NCBI GenBank assembly: GCA_027924585.1
Contig: BSBM01000442.1
Location: forward strand, 3,534,001 to 3,598,000
Direction: 5' to 3'
DNA length: 64,000 nt
Source of the DNA: Larix kaempferi
Lineage: Eukaryota > Streptophyta > Pinopsida > Pinales > Pinaceae
In this document: positions 21,040 through 30,480 of the stretch, one piece after another
Numbering within the stretch: position 1 is the first letter of the stretch
How the letters are laid out: each line of letters starts with the position of its first letter
The notes under the pieces: model-generated
The model's database searches: none
What the model was told of the DNA's origin: nothing
What the model saw: only the letters and a program-made list of their open reading frames with translations
Position numbers and translations under genes: made by a program

Positions 21040-21739
21040 GTCCACATAGTTAAATTGATTAAATTTTGTTGCTTTTGTTTTATTTCATTAAGGATGTTTA
21101 TGAAAGCTTAAGATCAACAAAAATATATTAAATAAATAAATTGAAAAATAAAAGATCACATAATTTTAAAAATAAATATAAAATTAAAATTTTCAATTAA
21201 TTAGTAAATTATATATTAAATAAATAAATTGAAAAATAAAAGATCACATAATTTTAAAAATAAATATAAAATTTTCAATGAGTTAGTAAAATATATTTGC
21301 ATATTAAAAAACATTTACACATAAGATTTGAATTTATAAAGATAACATTATTTTTTATTAATTAAGTTAAATTTAATTAATAAATTTATAAAACTAACAA
21401 ATAAATTATATACGGATTTAAAAATATAGATTAAAATGTCATCATTACTATATTTTTTCTAGTTAAATATATAATCTAAACTTTTTAAAGGTTAATATAA
21501 TATAATCTTATACACCGAGTATTTAGAAATAATTACTCTATTTTATAAAAGCTTAATCTTCTTTTAAAAAGTTTGTGTTATAAATGAGCCTTGGATTTTA
21601 AAATAATAATGACTAAATAAGTATTTATTTTTTAAATAAGATATTATTAAATAAGTATGTCTATGTTAAAGGTAATCAATTCAAACGCGCTATGAAGATT
21701 GTATAAAACTTTATTTAAACAAGGGTGAAAGCTGCGATG
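21040..21739. other. AT-rich region, no gene recognised
   Basis: About 700 bp of strongly AT-rich sequence without a usable frame, containing the tandem duplication listed next. Confidence 0.5.
21124..21296. repeat. 87-bp tandem duplication
   Basis: Two near-identical copies of an AT-rich unit that contains AAAGATCACATAATTTTAAA lie in tandem with a period of about 87 bp. The second copy lacks one short AAATTAAA segment. Confidence 0.8.
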
Positions 21740-22450
21740 CAGCTAAGTCCGTGCCAAATGGGGGTAAGAGGGTTTTTTGCATTTTAGTTAACGTTGTTGA
21801 ATTAGACATGGCAGTAGACTACAGAGTTGTGCATGTTGATGAAGTGCACAATATTGTGGCGCAATATGGAGCAAATGTCATTGAGAAATTAAGTTGGTAG
21901 CTTAGTGCGGCATAACATAGAAGGAGATGCAATTTTTATGAGTATATTGTTATATAGCCCTTCAACCCTAAAGGACTAACAAATGTGTATGAGGTGAATG
22001 AGAGTGGTTGGGGTGAAATGGTACCTATAGTACTTTCAGCATACAAAAGTACATATAAGAAGTTGTTTAGTTAGACAACATCCAAGTTTGTATATGGGCA
22101 AGAGGCAATTCTACTCCTAGATTTTAGTGCTTAAATTGGACCTAGCAAAAGCAAATGAGAATTGATTGTATCAAATTAACAAAAAAAAGAAGCAAAAGGC
22201 TTAGCAATGGCCTCATGCAATGTACACATATTTCATTAAAATTGGAAAGATTTTATTACAAGAACCCTACAATTGAGTTTTTTTGGTTATTTTGGAATTC
22301 TAGATCCACTATTTAATTCCAAATCTAATGAAATATGTGTAAATGGAGATGTTGTTTTACTTCATGACATCGAAGTTCAGGGAAAATCATGAAAATGGAA
22401 ATAAGCTAAATTGGAACATATATTGTTGAAGACATTAAACCAAAACTAAA
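21740..22450 (+). pseudogene. Degenerate Gypsy integrase remnant
   Basis: Pieces of a Ty3/gypsy integrase C-terminal half can be read on the plus strand: NPKGLTNVYEVNESGWGEMV near 21965-22020 (like N-P-Q-A-N-G-Q-V-E), then VPIVLSAYKSTYKKLF near 22022-22070, TTSKFVYGQEAILLLDF near 22075-22125 (like the F-x-L-V-Y-G-x-E-A motif), and GDVVLLHDIEVQGKS near 22338-22390. There are stops and no continuous frame. The order and spacing fit integrase followed by its C-terminal domain. No LTR could be assigned. This is an old relic. Confidence 0.55.
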
Positions 22451-22596
22451 CTCTATTCACTATTAAAAAAAAACAATAGTCATCAACTACAACTGGACAA
22501 GAACAATGAAAGAATAACATCAAGTTGGATAATGAACAATGACGGTCAATGGACTTTATTAATTGTTGGTTGGACCAACAATTGGGGCAACAACTA

Positions 22597-22653
22597 AGCT
22601 ATATGTGCCGCGCTATATAAGCTATATGTGCCTAGCTATATAAGCTATATGTG
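22597..22653. repeat. 23-bp tandem repeat, 2.5 copies
   Basis: The unit AGCTATATGTGCCNNGCTAT plus ATA repeats with a 23-bp period. It is a local satellite with no further context. Confidence 0.85.
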
Positions 22654-23781
22654 AGCCATCTTATTTTTGTCATTTTCGTTGTAGCTTATTGGCATTCAGC
22701 TAGGTGTCTAAAGTTCTAAGGCTAGCTGGAGGAGCATGAGAAACAACCACTTGTTGCCAGAGCACTTGACAAAGCAATGTAGGTGTCATTGCCCTAGTGG
22801 ACGTGGTTATTTGTTTTTTAACGTGTATACAAGTTGAAAGAAATGTGTAGTTCTGGGGCACTACTACAGTTGGTGAGTTCGAGCTTGATGGGGACCATAT
22901 TGTTTAATTCGTTAAATTTATTGTATTTCATTGTTATTGAACTGTTAGCTTGAGTCTGCATAGAATTAAAATGGTTGTGAGTAATGAAGATTACTTGTAT
23001 GGCCTATAAGACAAAAATCACAAGAAATGAGGTTTCTTGGAAACTTTATTTGCATCTCATCTCATCTCTATTGGCAATTATACATTGTGCTTCATCCCTC
23101 CATATGGTTATGGTTCTGGTGGTTGTAGGGGTTAAAAAGTAACTATAACGTTTATTTTTTTCATAATTGTTTAGCTAGTATTTTATGATGAAAAGTTAGA
23201 ATTTGTAACTTATTTCACATATTAATTTAATGAATTTAACATATTGAAAATATATATTTAATAATTTTTTTTATTTAATTATAAATACATAATTAAAATT
23301 TTTACTTTATTTGATGGTAAAAATACTCATAACTAATAATTCGGCGGAGAGTAAGTTAAATAGTAGAAAAATCAACTTTTCTAATGAGTCAAGTTTTAGG
23401 CAAAGCTTTTTATTCATTATTTTTACCATATTTATAATCCAAATCTTTTTAAAATAAATTAAAACCTTAAAGTGAAATTTCATAATCAAAGCTTTTATAA
23501 AATTTATATTATATTTAAAGGACTTAAAGAAAATAATTGAATTTGTAATATTTTTATTGGTCACGAAATACTATAATTTTTAAAGGCATTTATGTCACCT
23601 TAAAAATAAATGTAAATATCTTTTTGGAGTTTATAAATCAACTTGAAACGATAAAAATGCAACCTATAAAATGCTTATAGAAATCACAAAACTTTGGTTC
23701 AACTCCAACTTGGATTGTTGATATCGGACGCTTAATAAATGCATAAACGCCTCTAGTGGTAAACAACACAAAGCAGGGTTA
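22654..23781. other. No gene recognised
   Basis: This 1.1-kb stretch becomes more AT-rich to the right. The minus-strand open frame at 23307-23564 is low-complexity Ile/Lys/Asn/Phe sequence of the kind that AT-rich DNA gives by chance. Confidence 0.45.
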
Positions 23782-23798
23782 ATATATATCATCAACCG
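23782..23798 (+). repeat. SINE target-site duplication, left copy
   Basis: ATATATATCATCAACCG occurs here and, exactly, at 24040-24056. It encloses the SINE. Confidence 0.92.
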
Positions 23799-24039
23799 GG
23801 GCTGAGAGTAGGAGCCAACGGTGGGGCTTTACGGCTGTCTCATTAGAAGTCCGGTTTCGATTCCTGTGGGGGAGGTGTGGCGGCAAAATTCTGCACCCGA
23901 GAAAAAGCTTGTACGACTGCGATGGTGACTGTACCCCCGTTGGTAACCTGTTCAAGATTAAGGCTGGCCCCGACCCGCGAGATTTAATATCCAGGTGGCT
24001 CAGTGACGGAGGTTCCCCTCGGTTACAAAAAATATATAT
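23799..24039 (+). mobile_element. tRNA-derived SINE
   Basis: A 241-bp GC-rich insertion in AT-rich DNA, flanked by a perfect 17-bp duplication and ending in an A/T-rich tail (ACAAAAAATATATAT). Near its 5' end is a pol III type promoter: an A-box-like segment GAGCCAACGGTGG (about 23811-23823) and a B-box-like GGTTTCGATTCC (23853-23864), spaced about 30 bp apart. This is the layout of tRNA-derived SINEs, which pol III transcribes and a LINE mobilises. I cannot name the family. It has no coding role; the open frames over it on both strands are incidental. Confidence 0.8.
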
Positions 24040-24056
24040 ATATATATCATCAACCG
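24040..24056 (+). repeat. SINE target-site duplication, right copy
   Basis: Identical to 23782-23798. Confidence 0.92.
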
Positions 24057-24981
24057 AGATCTGCTTTTTTAACCCATTACCTGATTGCCTGGCGCTCAAT
24101 TCAATTTTCTTTACCACCGGATATTAACGTCATCGCTTGGCGGGCGGATGAATTTGGTAGTGATTAATGAATTCAATTTGAGAGTTAAGCAAAATTTAAA
24201 AACACGGTATCTGCCGAGGATTCAGAGAAATAAAATCACAATTTGAACAGTCAAAATCGGTATTATTTTTAAAATAATAATATTAATAATAAAAGGATTT
24301 AATGTTTCTATCCTATGTCATGTACTCCATGGATGTACTCTATGGGTTCACATGTAGAGTTCACATGTAAATTTATTGATTTTTTTTAAAAATAATTTTA
24401 AAATAATTTTTATATCTTAAAATAAAAAAGCTTCGTGCCAGGATTTATGTCAAATCTAAAGTGTACTCCACCAATAAAAAAAATCTAATTTTCTTATTTC
24501 AAAAAATAGAAAATATAGTTTGAAATTTTTAGAAATTCAGTTTAATAACTATTATTTTTAAAACATTACAAGACTTTACAATATACAACATAATTTTTTT
24601 TGAATTAATACAAAGTCAAAAGATTTTGACTTTCAAATGAAAAGTATATCTCTTCCTTCGCGGGGACTAATAAATCACAAAAATATTCTTTCAATAATTA
24701 ACAAAATGAAAATGTAACAAAAATTAAATATATTAATCACATTATATTGATTTTAAATTTATTGAAAAATTAAATATTAAATTATATGCTATCAATTTTA
24801 TGTATTTGAAAAATTAAAAAAATACAAAATTTAATTTAATTTTTAATTTTACGTATTAATCAAAGATATGTATGGATAGAAAAATGAGCAAAAACTAATG
24901 CCCAAAGCTAACACTAATGCACAAATTTTTATAGTACATGAACAATGTATAAACATATGTTTGTCTTTTTAATAGTATTTG
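24057..24981. other. AT-rich region, no gene; holds one copy of a dispersed repeat
   Basis: No coding frame. About 24290-24670 resembles 30110-30480 in the same orientation (see the repeat entry). Confidence 0.45.
24290..24670 (+). repeat. Diverged dispersed repeat, copy a
   Basis: Matches copy b (30110-30480) in the same order at several points: a segment with paired CACATG motifs, then CAGGATTTA followed by ACTCCACCAATAAAAAA, then AAGTCAAAAGATTTTGACTT. Between these the sequence is too AT-rich to align by eye. The GTCAAA...TTTGAC segment is a small palindrome in both copies. It may be a non-autonomous DNA element or an LTR fragment; I cannot tell which. Confidence 0.4.
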
Positions 24982-25326
24982 TTTTCAAAGAGAAAATAAC
25001 AACTTGTTATTCAACTGAGAATCAAAGTTATACAAAAACCATACATCGCTCCAACTTGTCAAAAGTTAGCTAAAGTGTTTCCATCAGTGCATAAAAAGCC
25101 AGAAGGAACCTAAAATGCAATACAGAACGAGTATCTCATAGAGGAAAGAGACATACATGCCAATGGATCTCCAAATAGAAAGAGTTTGTGCAATAAGCCT
25201 GCACGACAATAAAAAAAGATAGGCCGCTATGCTGCTCTCAAATAGGACATCGTTGTTCTGAAACCGTGTATAAAAAAGAAGACCCTCATTCATATTGACT
25301 ACCTCTTTTGAGAGGGCGTCCACCAA
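24982..25326 (-). pseudogene. 5'-truncated LINE tail (RNase H end plus 3' UTR)
   Basis: On the minus strand the frame opens VDALSKEVVNMNEGLLFYTR and FQNNDVLFESS, the last residues of a LINE RNase H (compare SDVLSKVELKLSEG in LINE-2). The following 3' UTR aligns with that of LINE-3 (31405-31500): both contain AACTTGTTATTCAA / AGCTTGATATTCAA, then GAATCAAAG and a TACA-AAA segment. It is a short retroposed end fragment of the LINE-3 type. Confidence 0.6.
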
Positions 25327-25329
25327 ATA

Positions 25330-26683
25330 GTGATAATGTGAGAAATGGAGAAAACCTCATATTCCCCTATCATAGCTATATTTTTAAATAATAAAATTAT
25401 ATGAATATAAGTTTCTTTAATATACATTTTTTCTTTTGACTTAACACTAATATATACAAACGTTGTGGTTACACAAACAATATATATATGTATATGTTAT
25501 CTTTTATTTTTATTGACATATGTATGCATATTTTTTTTCTTCTAATTTAACACTAATATATACAAACTTTAGTGGTTCCACAAACAATATATATGTTTGT
25601 ATATGATGTCTTTTTATATTTTATATTTAATGACACACACAGATATATATATATATATATATTAAATTAATACAATATATTTGGCTTATTTTTATCAATC
25701 TTTAAGATATAGTTGCAAACTATTATTTATATTTATTTTTATTTTTACAAAATATATATTTTTAATGTATTTTATACACCTTGAAATTTATAATGATATG
25801 CATTTAGTTTAATGGTTGTGCAATATATATATATATTTTTGACCTAATATATACTTTAAAACAACAATAAATATAGACACACATTTATCATACTTTAGTT
25901 TACTCATATATATTATATTTAAAATTTCAACACCACTCCATCTTGGATGTGGAAATTTGCAAACATGATACTTTACTATCTCCGATGGCCACATACTTTT
26001 TTTTTAATACATAACATAAACACATATATATGTGATATAAAAAAATCAAAGAGCTCCGTTTCCTTTATATAGAAATGATACAGAAAAAAAAGATATATGA
26101 GATATAGATAGACTAACAGGGTTTTTGTGATAGATGCATATAATCAAAGAACAAACATAAATTGTGTTCATTTTCTGTGAATTTCATAAATTGTGTTCAT
26201 TTTCTGTGAATTTTGGGAGACAAAAAAATGTATTGAATTTTTATATGTAATGGTTTCATAGGTCCATGAACAATGTGGTTTATTTTAAGTAATGAATTGT
26301 AATGTCATTATGATTTTTTTCCATGAAAAGAAAACTATATATTATAAAAGGTGTGGTTTAATGAATAGAAAATCTATATAATAGTTACCAACCTTTCTCA
26401 AAGTTTAGTACAAAGTAGTTTAGAACTAGATAACACTGGGTAGGAAAATGACATTGCCATTTGAAAGTTGAAGAAGGCATCAAAGAATAAATCAAATTAA
26501 AAAATGAGAGTTCTATCAATGTAATGTTTATGTAAATTGATTAATAAAACTTAATTTCATTTCAATAGTTTTAATTTCATTTCTTTTGTGATTATCTATA
26601 TGATGAAAAAGCAATCATTATGGTTTTACTTAGGAGATATGATCATACATCAATAACTTATATAATAATAAAAATGTCATTTT
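25330..26683. other. AT-rich region with short duplications, no gene
   Basis: Very AT-rich, without a credible frame. It holds two local duplications: a roughly 108-bp pair starting near 25444 and 25549 (both with ACACTAATATATACAAAC and later ACAAACAATATATAT), and a 29-bp pair at 26161-26213 (ATTGTGTTCATTTTCTGTGA repeated). A TA tract lies at 25641-25662. Confidence 0.5.
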
Positions 26684-26695
26684 ATATATTATTGA
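26684..26695 (+). repeat. 12-bp target-site duplication, left copy
   Basis: ATATATTATTGA is repeated at 29509-29520. It sits directly before a T-run, so it marks the 3' end of a minus-strand retroposon. The sequence is AT-rich, so chance weighs more than for the 18-bp case. Confidence 0.7.
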
Positions 26696-26783
26696 TTTTT
26701 TTTTGTAAAGTTGTAGTCGAAAATTTATATTAATAGTACAAAAATTACATGGCAGTTTGCTAGCCTTGGCGGTCTAGGTTGGT

Positions 26784-26788
26784 GGAAC
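26784..26788 (+). repeat. Solo LTR target-site duplication, left copy
   Basis: GGAAC precedes the solo LTR and recurs at 28115-28119. Removing the LTR and one copy joins ...TTGGTGGAACC... in the host retroposon. Confidence 0.95.
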
Positions 26789-28114
26789 TGTAATGTCCCC
26801 ACCCGTAAGCCCAATTCGAGGAAGGGATCATGACACTAAAATCTGGGCTTTTACAACAACTTAGCCCCATTCATCATGAATAGGAGAAATGACATTACAA
26901 TAAAATGCATATGTGTGCAGATGCAAATCAATCAAACATGCACAGCGGAATAAAAACATCATCCACACACACCTTTCATATGCATTCAACATATCAATGA
27001 TAATCATCAAATAAAAACATTGCCGAAGTAAATACACATAGAGATTACTTATCTTCATTGTGCAATTGTCCCAAGCAACTAGCTATGTCGCTGCAACGTT
27101 CCACCCAACCATAGGTCTCTGTCGAGCCTGTATTCTTTTAGCACTTAGAGACTACCCCTAAGCTGGGCATGATATCTACAAGGAAAAATGGGACTCTCAA
27201 GCTCAGCACAACCAAAGCAATGGATACCCCTCTCAACCCCAACATTCCCTTACACACAACAAACTCAAAAACTGGGCTTGGATACACATTTTCAACAATG
27301 GATTTACCAATTAGGGTCCATGGGTTTTCCCCAAATCGTGGTACACCCAAAACGGATTGTGAGAAGAGGGAATCAACCCCAAGGAAGAAAACATATTTCT
27401 CCCACAGATGTATGAGCATACAGTGGGCCAAAACGGCCTCTATAAAACCCCAAAATCGATTTATTCTCTTCCCCACTGCTAATCAAAACAAAAACGCCCT
27501 TCCCAACTAGGAAAATGGAGGAAAACACAACAAAACCATGGAGGAAAACGCCCGGGTAGCTCCAAACTCGTGAGAGAGCAAAACAGATGGGTGAAGAATG
27601 GCTTGGGGAGCAATTTCGTGGCCCTTTTCTTGCCCAAGGAGTCAAACACAATTTTCCATGCAGGGTGGCTTGCCCATACCCGAATTTGGATAGTCATACA
27701 TCCCATTCCCCAAGGCATTAACTATTTCAACCAATTCTTGGGAGAAATGAATGACTGGGTATAAAAGTCAACATGGGTAGTTGCGGGTTGATGGGTTCTC
27801 TCATTGATACTTGGCTTGACTTGATTGGCTCAAGGGTTTGAATATTTTCCTCCCAATTCCTTGTAAACATCATGCCCCCATCTCTTGTTGAATTGCATAA
27901 CTAGTTGTGGGCATTTATATTAAAATGCATATTTACAATTTCCATGGCTCTCTAGCACATGGGTAGCATAATATCAAATACTTGCCTCTTCAAGATTGAG
28001 CGTTCACTAGCGGGGCCTTGGCCTTGAGCTCCACGCTAGGAATCATACATAATATGCATACAATATTTACATTATAGACCAAAATATCCTAAGGGTCAAA
28101 ATGGGGACATTACA
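26789..28114 (-). repeat. Solo LTR of the Gypsy superfamily
   Basis: The 1326-bp sequence has perfect terminal inverted ends (TGTAATGTCCCC at one end, its complement at the other) and a perfect 5-bp duplication GGAAC. In minus orientation its first 150 bp align with the LTR at 34845 (TGTAATRYCCC, ATTTTGACCCTTA, AAATATTGTAT, then GAGCTCAAGGCCAAGGCCCC). Its later part aligns with the LTR at 48940, including GGTTGGGTGGAACGTTGC. No internal sequence remains, so the element body was lost by LTR-LTR recombination. Open frames on both strands inside it are not genes. Confidence 0.93.
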
Positions 28115-28293
28115 GGAACCACCAACCCAGACGCTAAAAAATGCTAGGCTAATAAGTAACATGGTAGAACAGGCCTATCCAGGGAGGCTAGGTGCCAAAG
28201 AAGTTATTGCATATCCGTACATATAACTTAACCGAGCAAGAAAACGGATAGTATAGCCAAAAAAAGCAGAACCTTTGACCATCACAGAGTGAG

Positions 28294-29112
28294 CTAGGGA
28301 TGGGCATCCGCAGTATTTGCTTCTTCATTCTGGGGGCTGGGTTTGTCCTCAACAATGGGGCAACTGCCGAAGAAGTCGTCGTCCCATCCCGGGGGAGGGA
28401 GCTTTGGCGTCAGTGGCTCAGTTTTGCAGCAGGGGGAGGCGTCCCCTTCAGACTTTCGGACCCGTTTGCAATACAAAGAATCAATAGTTGTTGGCACAGG
28501 AAAGGTGGTGTGCAGGGGAGCCAAACTAGAGGAAGCAGTAGAAATAGGCAACGATGGCCCAGAGGGGTTGTCCACCGTGGCCGCAGAGCTACCGACCACT
28601 ACGTCCACCATTTCCCCCGAAATTGACGGAGCTTTAGGAGCAAGAGAGGACCCACCAATGTGAGCTGCTGCCATTCCATCCAAACCAGCCCGAGTGTTTA
28701 TGGGATCTACTGAAGCTGAGCCCCTGTGCATCGTAGAGCACTTCTCCAGAGAAAACTTGCCACCAGCGAGACTGGCATCTTGATAGACCAATTTCGCATC
28801 CAAGTGGACCAAGAGAGCCTTGATATCCATGATGGAGGCTGTGGCAGAGGTCCAATTTTCCAACATCTCCTCAACCAAATTGCCTAGCATGCTTTTGATA
28901 AGCCAGTAGTAGTTGATTTGGTTGTCGTGGTTACCTGTTGCGAGGATATTTTCTAACTGACCAGATTCCCAGTCGTCAATTAGCCTGCAGACTGGAGCCG
29001 AGACGCTGCTATCATAGCTGCTGATGACAACCTTACTTTTTCTAGGAGACGCAGCATCCCTACCAGTGCCATGCCCTGCTCCTCGACGAGAGGTGCCTCG
29101 CGGACGAGTCAT
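28294..29112 (-). CDS. Hypothetical retroposon protein, 272 residues
   Basis: A complete open frame with ATG at 29112 and a stop at 28294, inside a retroposed element. Residues 1-30 are basic and Gly/Arg/Ser-rich (TRPRGTSRRGAGHGTGRDAA). Residues about 45-125 look helical (LENILATGNHDNQINYYWLI, then IMDIKALLVHLDAKLVYQDA). The last half is Ser/Pro/Thr-rich and ends acidic (PGWDDDFFGS...). There is no domain I recognise, no signal peptide and no membrane segment. The helical part resembles the ORF at 19630-20034, which also follows LINE sequence. A long uninterrupted frame in an element that old could mean recent retroposition. It may not be expressed. Confidence 0.45.
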   Translation of the reverse strand: MTRPRGTSRRGAGHGTGRDAASPRKSKVVISSYDSSVSAPVCRLIDDWESGQLENILATGNHDNQINYYWLIKSMLGNLVEEMLENWTSATASIMDIKALLVHLDAKLVYQDASLAGGKFSLEKCSTMHRGSASVDPINTRAGLDGMAAAHIGGSSLAPKAPSISGEMVDVVVGSSAATVDNPSGPSLPISTASSSLAPLHTTFPVPTTIDSLYCKRVRKSEGDASPCCKTEPLTPKLPPPGWDDDFFGSCPIVEDKPSPQNEEANTADAHP

Positions 29113-29508
29113 AGTGTGGAGATGGAGCTCTTAGGCGATAACAGAGTGCGTAGAGCGAAACACAACCGGGCAATTCAACACAAAGTTCAACGTTGGGATG
29201 CAAATGAGGAGGGAGTAGGGCCTGTTCGCCATTTCAAGCGCCGAGGAGGAGGGATACAGGTAAGTCACACACGGGAGCTGCATCGTACACCTACTAACGT
29301 TAATGCTAGGGGACTTCCGCCGTTGCATCGAGCCTCAACTCATTACCACCATTAAATCGCTCATTAAACCTCGCATAATCACGATGACCTTCATTAAGAG
29401 GCAGCCTGCCCTCATTACGGAGAGGTGATAGGTGTAGCGTGCCGGCTCCAGCTAGCTGGAAAGAACTGCCAAGTAAAGACTGCTCGGGAAAAACACCCGT
29501 ATCCAAAA

Positions 29509-29520
29509 ATATATTATTGA
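29509..29520 (+). repeat. 12-bp target-site duplication, right copy
   Basis: ATATATTATTGA, identical to 26684-26695. Confidence 0.7.
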
Positions 29521-29754
29521 ATTGTTAAAACTCCAAAACACTTAATATAAAAGATCAAAAGAACATTAAATAAATAGTTTATAAAACATTATGTTTTCTA
29601 AAATTTGACAATTTATACTTTTAACTTTATTGTGAAAACTTCTCTACAATTAAATATTCTTAAATAGAAAAACCTTGAATAGATAACTTCCAAAAATATT
29701 TTGATTATCAAGTACAAATAACTACATGGCATAGAATCATTAATATTATTATTT

Positions 29755-29890
29755 ACTAATTAAAGTAAATTCCTTTGTGATTTACGATTCTTAAAGTCCT
29801 CGTGTCAAATTAATTATTCTGTACTAATTAAAGTAAATTCCTTTGTGATTTACTATTCTTAATGTCCTCGTGTCAAATTAAAAGTTCATA
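29755..29890. repeat. 68-bp tandem duplication
   Basis: Two copies of a unit beginning ACTAATTAAAGTAAATTCCT and ending with GTCCTCGTGTCAAATTA lie at a 68-bp period and differ at only a few positions. Confidence 0.9.
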
Positions 29891-30109
29891 TTCCTATTTT
29901 AGCTTGTAGTTTTTGTTATAACAAAAGAGATGAATTTCAAAAGTTCATTTTAAGTTAATTGCAAATTTATATATTAAAAATATTTATCTACATATTCTAT
30001 AATTTCATTTATTTTATATTAATTTACATATTCTATAACTTTATTTATTTATAATAAAAATGTTCAAAATATACTTAAGAAAACAAAAATGAATAAATAC
30101 AAAAATATT

Positions 30110-30480
30110 TTTAGAATTTTTGTATTGGTACACATGTGAACTCTATATTAGTACAACAGGATAAGACATGGAGTATTGTATTGGTACACAGTACATGTGT
30201 TAGAATTTTTTATTTTATAAATTATTTTTTTTTAGTTTTAAATATTGAAAATTAAAACTACTCATGCAGGGATTTAAGTTTCATCAAGACTATATCACAC
30301 TAATAAAAAAATAGAAATATTGAATTTAAAAAATAATTAAAATTATTTTTATTTTCAAATTATTATATTTAATAATACAATTTTACAAAACTATAGAAAA
30401 CTTTGTAAAAATATAAATTAATGTAAGTCAAACTAGTTTGACTATCTAACGATTAGTATATATTCTGTCTTGGCAGGAAA
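30110..30480 (+). repeat. Diverged dispersed repeat, copy b
   Basis: Counterpart of 24290-24670. It has repeated ACATGTG motifs and GACATGGAGTATTGTATTGG, then GCAGGGATTTAAGTTTCATC, then AAGTCAAACTAGTTTGACTA, which is a longer perfect-looking palindrome (AGTCAAACTAGTTTGACT). Confidence 0.4.

Larger units (their letters stand above)
26696..29508 (-). mobile_element. Retroposon with a 272-codon ORF, interrupted by a solo LTR
   Basis: Minus-strand element with a poly(A) tail (T-run 26696-26704), a 3' end resembling that of the other LINE-type elements (TATTAATAGTACAAAAATTACA on the plus strand, split here as TATTAATAGTACAAAA), and a 12-bp duplication. Without the solo LTR and one copy of its target site it is about 1.48 kb. 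It carries one substantial ORF and no RT or RNase H. GC content is higher than in the flanks. It could be a 5'-truncated LINE copy with a 3' ORF, a non-autonomous relative, or a retroposed cellular transcript. Confidence 0.65.

Noticed and set aside
22860-24000. Possible tRNA genes near B-box-like motifs
   Set aside because: No sequence folds into a cloverleaf by eye; the B-box belongs to the SINE.
23779-24127. ORFs on both strands across 23.8-24.1 kb
   Set aside because: They overlie the SINE and its target duplications; the SINE explains the sequence.
27138-27764. Several ORFs on both strands around 27.1-27.8 kb
   Set aside because: All are inside the solo LTR.
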